Below are positions 5,525 to 7,881 of a DNA stretch of 7,881 bases, piece after piece. The translations under genes and the position numbers were made by a program. The stretch lies in assembly GCA_036642795.1 (NCBI GenBank), contig JAVXTH010000047.1, forward strand, positions 1-7,881. Reading direction: 5' to 3'. Each line of letters opens with the position of its first letter. Position 1 is the stretch's first letter. Source of the stretch: JAVXTH01 sp036642795 (GTDB lineage Bacteria; Bacillota_I; Bacilli_A; Erysipelotrichales; Erysipelotrichaceae). The notes beneath the pieces were generated by a model, which made no database searches, was not told the origin of the DNA, and saw only the letters and a program-made list of their open reading frames with translations.

Positions 5525-6868
5525 ATGAGTGAAAATTATAAACAATATTTTCAGAATTCACTGCCACTTAATCATATCGATAATCCATTATATTCTAAAT
5601 ATTTTGTTAAGAAAGGCTTACGAAATGAAGATGGAACAGGGGTTCTAGTCGGTCTTACAAAGATTGCCGATGTTGTTGGTTATACAAGAGAAGATGGGCT
5701 AAAGAAAGATGCTCAAGGAATTTTATATTATCGCGGAATTGATCTTCGCGATGTGATTAAAAATCGTGATCGTAGTAAATATCATACCTATGAAGAAATC
5801 TGTTTCTTATTATTATTTGGTAGTTTACCAACCCAAGAAGAATTATCTAATTTTGAACGTGAATTACATGGTATGAGTGAACTTCCAGAAAATTTCTTAG
5901 AATCTAATCTATTAAGAGAACCAGCTAAGAACTTAATGAATAAGTTACAACAAACTTTATTAATGCTTTATCCTTATGATCAAAATCCAGATGATGCAAG
6001 TGTTGAAAACACGTTAATGCAAGGTTTATCCTTGCTCGCTAAAATGCCTGCTATTTTAATTTATAGTTATCAAGCAAAGCAACATTACTTTAATAAAAAA
6101 AGTCTTGTTATTCATCAAGTAGATCCTAATTTAACCTTTGCCCAAAGTATCTTACATCTATTAAGAGAAGATATGAACTATACGCAAAGAGAAGCGGATA
6201 TTTTAGATTTAATGCTAGTTTTACATGCTGATCATGGGGGAGGAAATAACTCAACTTTCACAAATGTTGTGATTTCATCAACCGGAACTGATATTTACTC
6301 AGCTTTTGTTGGTTCGATTGGTGCTTTAAAAGGACCAAAACATGGAGGAGCTAACATTGAGGTTTCCAATATGATGGAATGGGTCATGAATGAAATTGGC
6401 ATTAACGCAAGCGATGAACAATTAAAAACAATCATTCAGCGTTTATTAAATAAAGATGCTTATGATCACAGTGGTTTAGTTTATGGTATGGGTCATGCGG
6501 TTTATACCTTAAGTGATCCTCGAGCTGAACTATTAAAAGAAGAAGCTTTATTGTTGGCGAAAGAAAAAGGCAAAGAAGTTGAATTTGATTTCTATATTCG
6601 ATTTGAAGCAATGGCCAAAGCGCTTATTTATGAAATGAAAGGCATTCATGTTTCAAGCAATGTGGATTTTTATAGTGGCTTTGTCTATGATATGTTGAAT
6701 ATTCCAAAGGATTTATTCACACCGATGTTCGTATTATCAAGAAGTGTTGGTTGGCTTGCTCACAACATTGAAAACAAATTATACGATGGACGTATTATTC
6801 GTCCTGCGACAAAATATGTTGGCGATAAAAAAGAATATATTCCAATCGAAAGGAGAAATCATGAATAA
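5525..6868 (+). CDS. gltA: Citrate synthase (Si type)
   Basis: A 447-residue enzyme condensing acetyl-CoA with oxaloacetate to citrate. It belongs to the long citrate/2-methylcitrate synthase group common in anaerobic Bacillota. The N-terminal region carries the family block GYTREDG (52-58) and LYYRGIDLRD (67-76). Conserved active-site blocks follow: LHADHGGGNNS (233-243), KGPKHGGAN (269-277) with catalytic H273, GMGHAVYTLSDPRA (321-334) with H324 and R333, and VDFYSG (380-385) with catalytic D381; GW.AH and RIIRP lie near the C-terminus. All three catalytic residues (His, His, Asp) are present. GHAV in place of the common bacterial GHRV also occurs in eukaryotic citrate synthases. The motif set could also suit 2-methylcitrate synthase, but the flanking aconitase and isocitrate dehydrogenase genes and the absence of prpB/prpD-like genes here favour citrate. 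Its last 8 bases overlap icd. Confidence 0.94.
   Translation: MSENYKQYFQNSLPLNHIDNPLYSKYFVKKGLRNEDGTGVLVGLTKIADVVGYTREDGLKKDAQGILYYRGIDLRDVIKNRDRSKYHTYEEICFLLLFGSLPTQEELSNFERELHGMSELPENFLESNLLREPAKNLMNKLQQTLLMLYPYDQNPDDASVENTLMQGLSLLAKMPAILIYSYQAKQHYFNKKSLVIHQVDPNLTFAQSILHLLREDMNYTQREADILDLMLVLHADHGGGNNSTFTNVVISSTGTDIYSAFVGSIGALKGPKHGGANIEVSNMMEWVMNEIGINASDEQLKTIIQRLLNKDAYDHSGLVYGMGHAVYTLSDPRAELLKEEALLLAKEKGKEVEFDFYIRFEAMAKALIYEMKGIHVSSNVDFYSGFVYDMLNIPKDLFTPMFVLSRSVGWLAHNIENKLYDGRIIRPATKYVGDKKEYIPIERRNHE
6849..6855 (+). promoter_or_regulatory. Ribosome binding site of icd inside gltA
   Basis: AAAGGAG within the last codons of the citrate synthase gene lies 5 bases before the ATG at 6861. It fixes the icd start there. 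A longer reading back to 6744 would lie inside citrate synthase and would precede the conserved KGDGIGPE beginning by about 39 residues. Confidence 0.85.
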
Positions 6869-7877
6869 AGTAACCGTATTTAAGGGCGATGGAATCGGTC
6901 CTGAAATTGTTGAAGAAGTAGGTAGTATTTTAAAATGTTTAAATTTACCAATTGAATTTGAATGCTTTGATGTTGGTATTAATGAATATGAAAAAAATGG
7001 TAAACTAATTCCAGATGCTGCTTATGCCTCCTTTGAAAAGAATAAAGTATTATTAAAAGCACCGATTACAACACCGATTGGTAAAGGGTTTCGCTCACTT
7101 AATGTTACCTTACGTAAAAAATATGATTTATATGCGAATATTCGTCCCGCTCGTAATATGCCAGGCGTAAAAACAAAATACGATGATATTGATTTAGTTG
7201 TATTCCGTGAAAATACCGAAGATTTATATGCTGGCATAGAAGAACAAATTGATCCAGATACCGTTCATTCAATTAAAGTGATCACAAGAAGTGCGAGTAC
7301 GCGGATTATTAAATCGGCTTTTGAGTATGCTTGCGCACATGGTCGTAAATGCGTAACCTGTGTTCATAAAGCGAATATTATGAAATTAAGTGATGGGATG
7401 TTTTTAGATATCTTTTATGAAGTTGCCAAAGCTTATCCAACGATTGTTGCGAATGATAAAATCGTTGATAATATGTGTATGCAATTGGTGATGAATCCTC
7501 AACAATTTGATGTGTTAGTCACAGAGAATTTATATGGTGATATCCTATCCGATTTAACCAGTGGTTTAATTGGTGGTTTAGGTCTTTTACCTTCTAGTAA
7601 TATTGGCGAAGAGTATGCGATGTTTGAAGCTGTTCATGGCTCAGCACCAGATATTGCCGGCCAGCATAAAGCAAATCCTACCGCCTTATTATTATCAGCT
7701 TGTATGATGTTAGAGTACTTACATTTTGATCAAGAAGCAAAAAAGATAAGAGCTGCCATTGATACAGTTCTAATTCAAGGTAAGTGTAAAACCCAAGATT
7801 TAGGTGGAAATGCAACGAGTGAAGAATACACAAAGGCAATCCTTGAGCAGTTACAGTCGTTTGATCTTATCTCATAA
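6861..7877 (+). CDS. icd: Isocitrate dehydrogenase, probably NAD+-dependent
   Basis: A 338-residue enzyme of the isocitrate/isopropylmalate dehydrogenase family, oxidatively decarboxylating isocitrate to 2-oxoglutarate. It opens with FKGDGIGPE (7-15). The substrate loop RSLNVTLRK (78-86) has the Ser-x-Asn-xxx-Arg pattern of isocitrate dehydrogenase (S79, N81, R85) and not that of LeuB. Other active-site residues are R95, R117 in FREN, Y123, K170, D203, D227 and D231. In the cofactor region HGSAPDIAG (259-267), D264 and I265 occupy the positions of Lys-Tyr in the NADP+ enzyme of E. coli, which is the established NAD+ signature. The length suits the compact NAD+ type. It starts inside citrate synthase (ATGAATAA overlap), so translation is likely coupled. 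The stop lies 4 bases before the window end, so downstream operon members and the terminator are not visible. Homoisocitrate dehydrogenase is a less likely alternative given the neighbours. Confidence 0.94.
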   Translation: MNKVTVFKGDGIGPEIVEEVGSILKCLNLPIEFECFDVGINEYEKNGKLIPDAAYASFEKNKVLLKAPITTPIGKGFRSLNVTLRKKYDLYANIRPARNMPGVKTKYDDIDLVVFRENTEDLYAGIEEQIDPDTVHSIKVITRSASTRIIKSAFEYACAHGRKCVTCVHKANIMKLSDGMFLDIFYEVAKAYPTIVANDKIVDNMCMQLVMNPQQFDVLVTENLYGDILSDLTSGLIGGLGLLPSSNIGEEYAMFEAVHGSAPDIAGQHKANPTALLLSACMMLEYLHFDQEAKKIRAAIDTVLIQGKCKTQDLGGNATSEEYTKAILEQLQSFDLIS

Positions 7878-7881
7878 GCAT

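Noticed and set aside
6744..6860. N-terminal extension of isocitrate dehydrogenase from an ATG at 6744.
   Set aside because: The stretch lies inside citrate synthase in another frame, has no family similarity, and the true start at 6861 has a strong ribosome binding site.
7022..7237. A 71-codon minus-strand open frame within icd.
   Set aside because: It is antisense to conserved active-site codons of icd and has no supporting signals.

Overview
The window is a low-GC, densely coded bacterial segment that uses the standard bacterial code: all Trp codons I checked are TGG, and TGA serves as a real stop at 846-848. AT-rich codon use, strong AGGAG-type ribosome binding sites, TGnTATAAT promoters and a CCA-encoding tRNA gene point to a fermentative Bacillota. 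The flavour of the proteins suggests an Erysipelotrichia-like lineage, but this is inference and cannot be settled from the sequence alone.

Layout. Positions 1-132 hold a minus-strand tRNA-Leu(UAG) with its own promoter (145-172) and intrinsic terminator (1-37). A divergent plus-strand unit starts at about 310. It encodes a YfcE/MJ0936-type metallophosphodiesterase (330-848) and, 11 bases later, a CinA-family protein (860-2050). The next gene has its own promoter candidate and encodes a 12-helix UMF1/Atg22-like MFS transporter (2128-3426). It converges on the aconitase gene (minus strand, 3479-5401), and the two share one strong bidirectional terminator (3441-3480). A 123-bp divergent control region (5402-5524) separates aconitase from the plus-strand pair citrate synthase (5525-6868) and isocitrate dehydrogenase (6861-7877), which overlap by 8 bases.

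How the genes work together. Aconitase, citrate synthase and isocitrate dehydrogenase form the complete oxidative branch from oxaloacetate and acetyl-CoA to 2-oxoglutarate. The dehydrogenase carries the Asp-Ile signature of NAD+ specificity. No 2-oxoglutarate dehydrogenase or other cycle gene is in the window, so the likely job is making 2-oxoglutarate for glutamate (inference). The two halves are transcribed from back-to-back promoters, which suggests joint control.

The most unusual item is the CinA protein. Its N-terminal nucleotide-binding domain has intact motifs. Its C-terminal PncC-like domain keeps roughly normal length and reading frame but has lost the residues expected for NMN deamidase activity. 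I see no mobile element, CRISPR array or clearly new multi-gene system; the rest is ordinary core metabolism. No gap between genes exceeds 300 bases.
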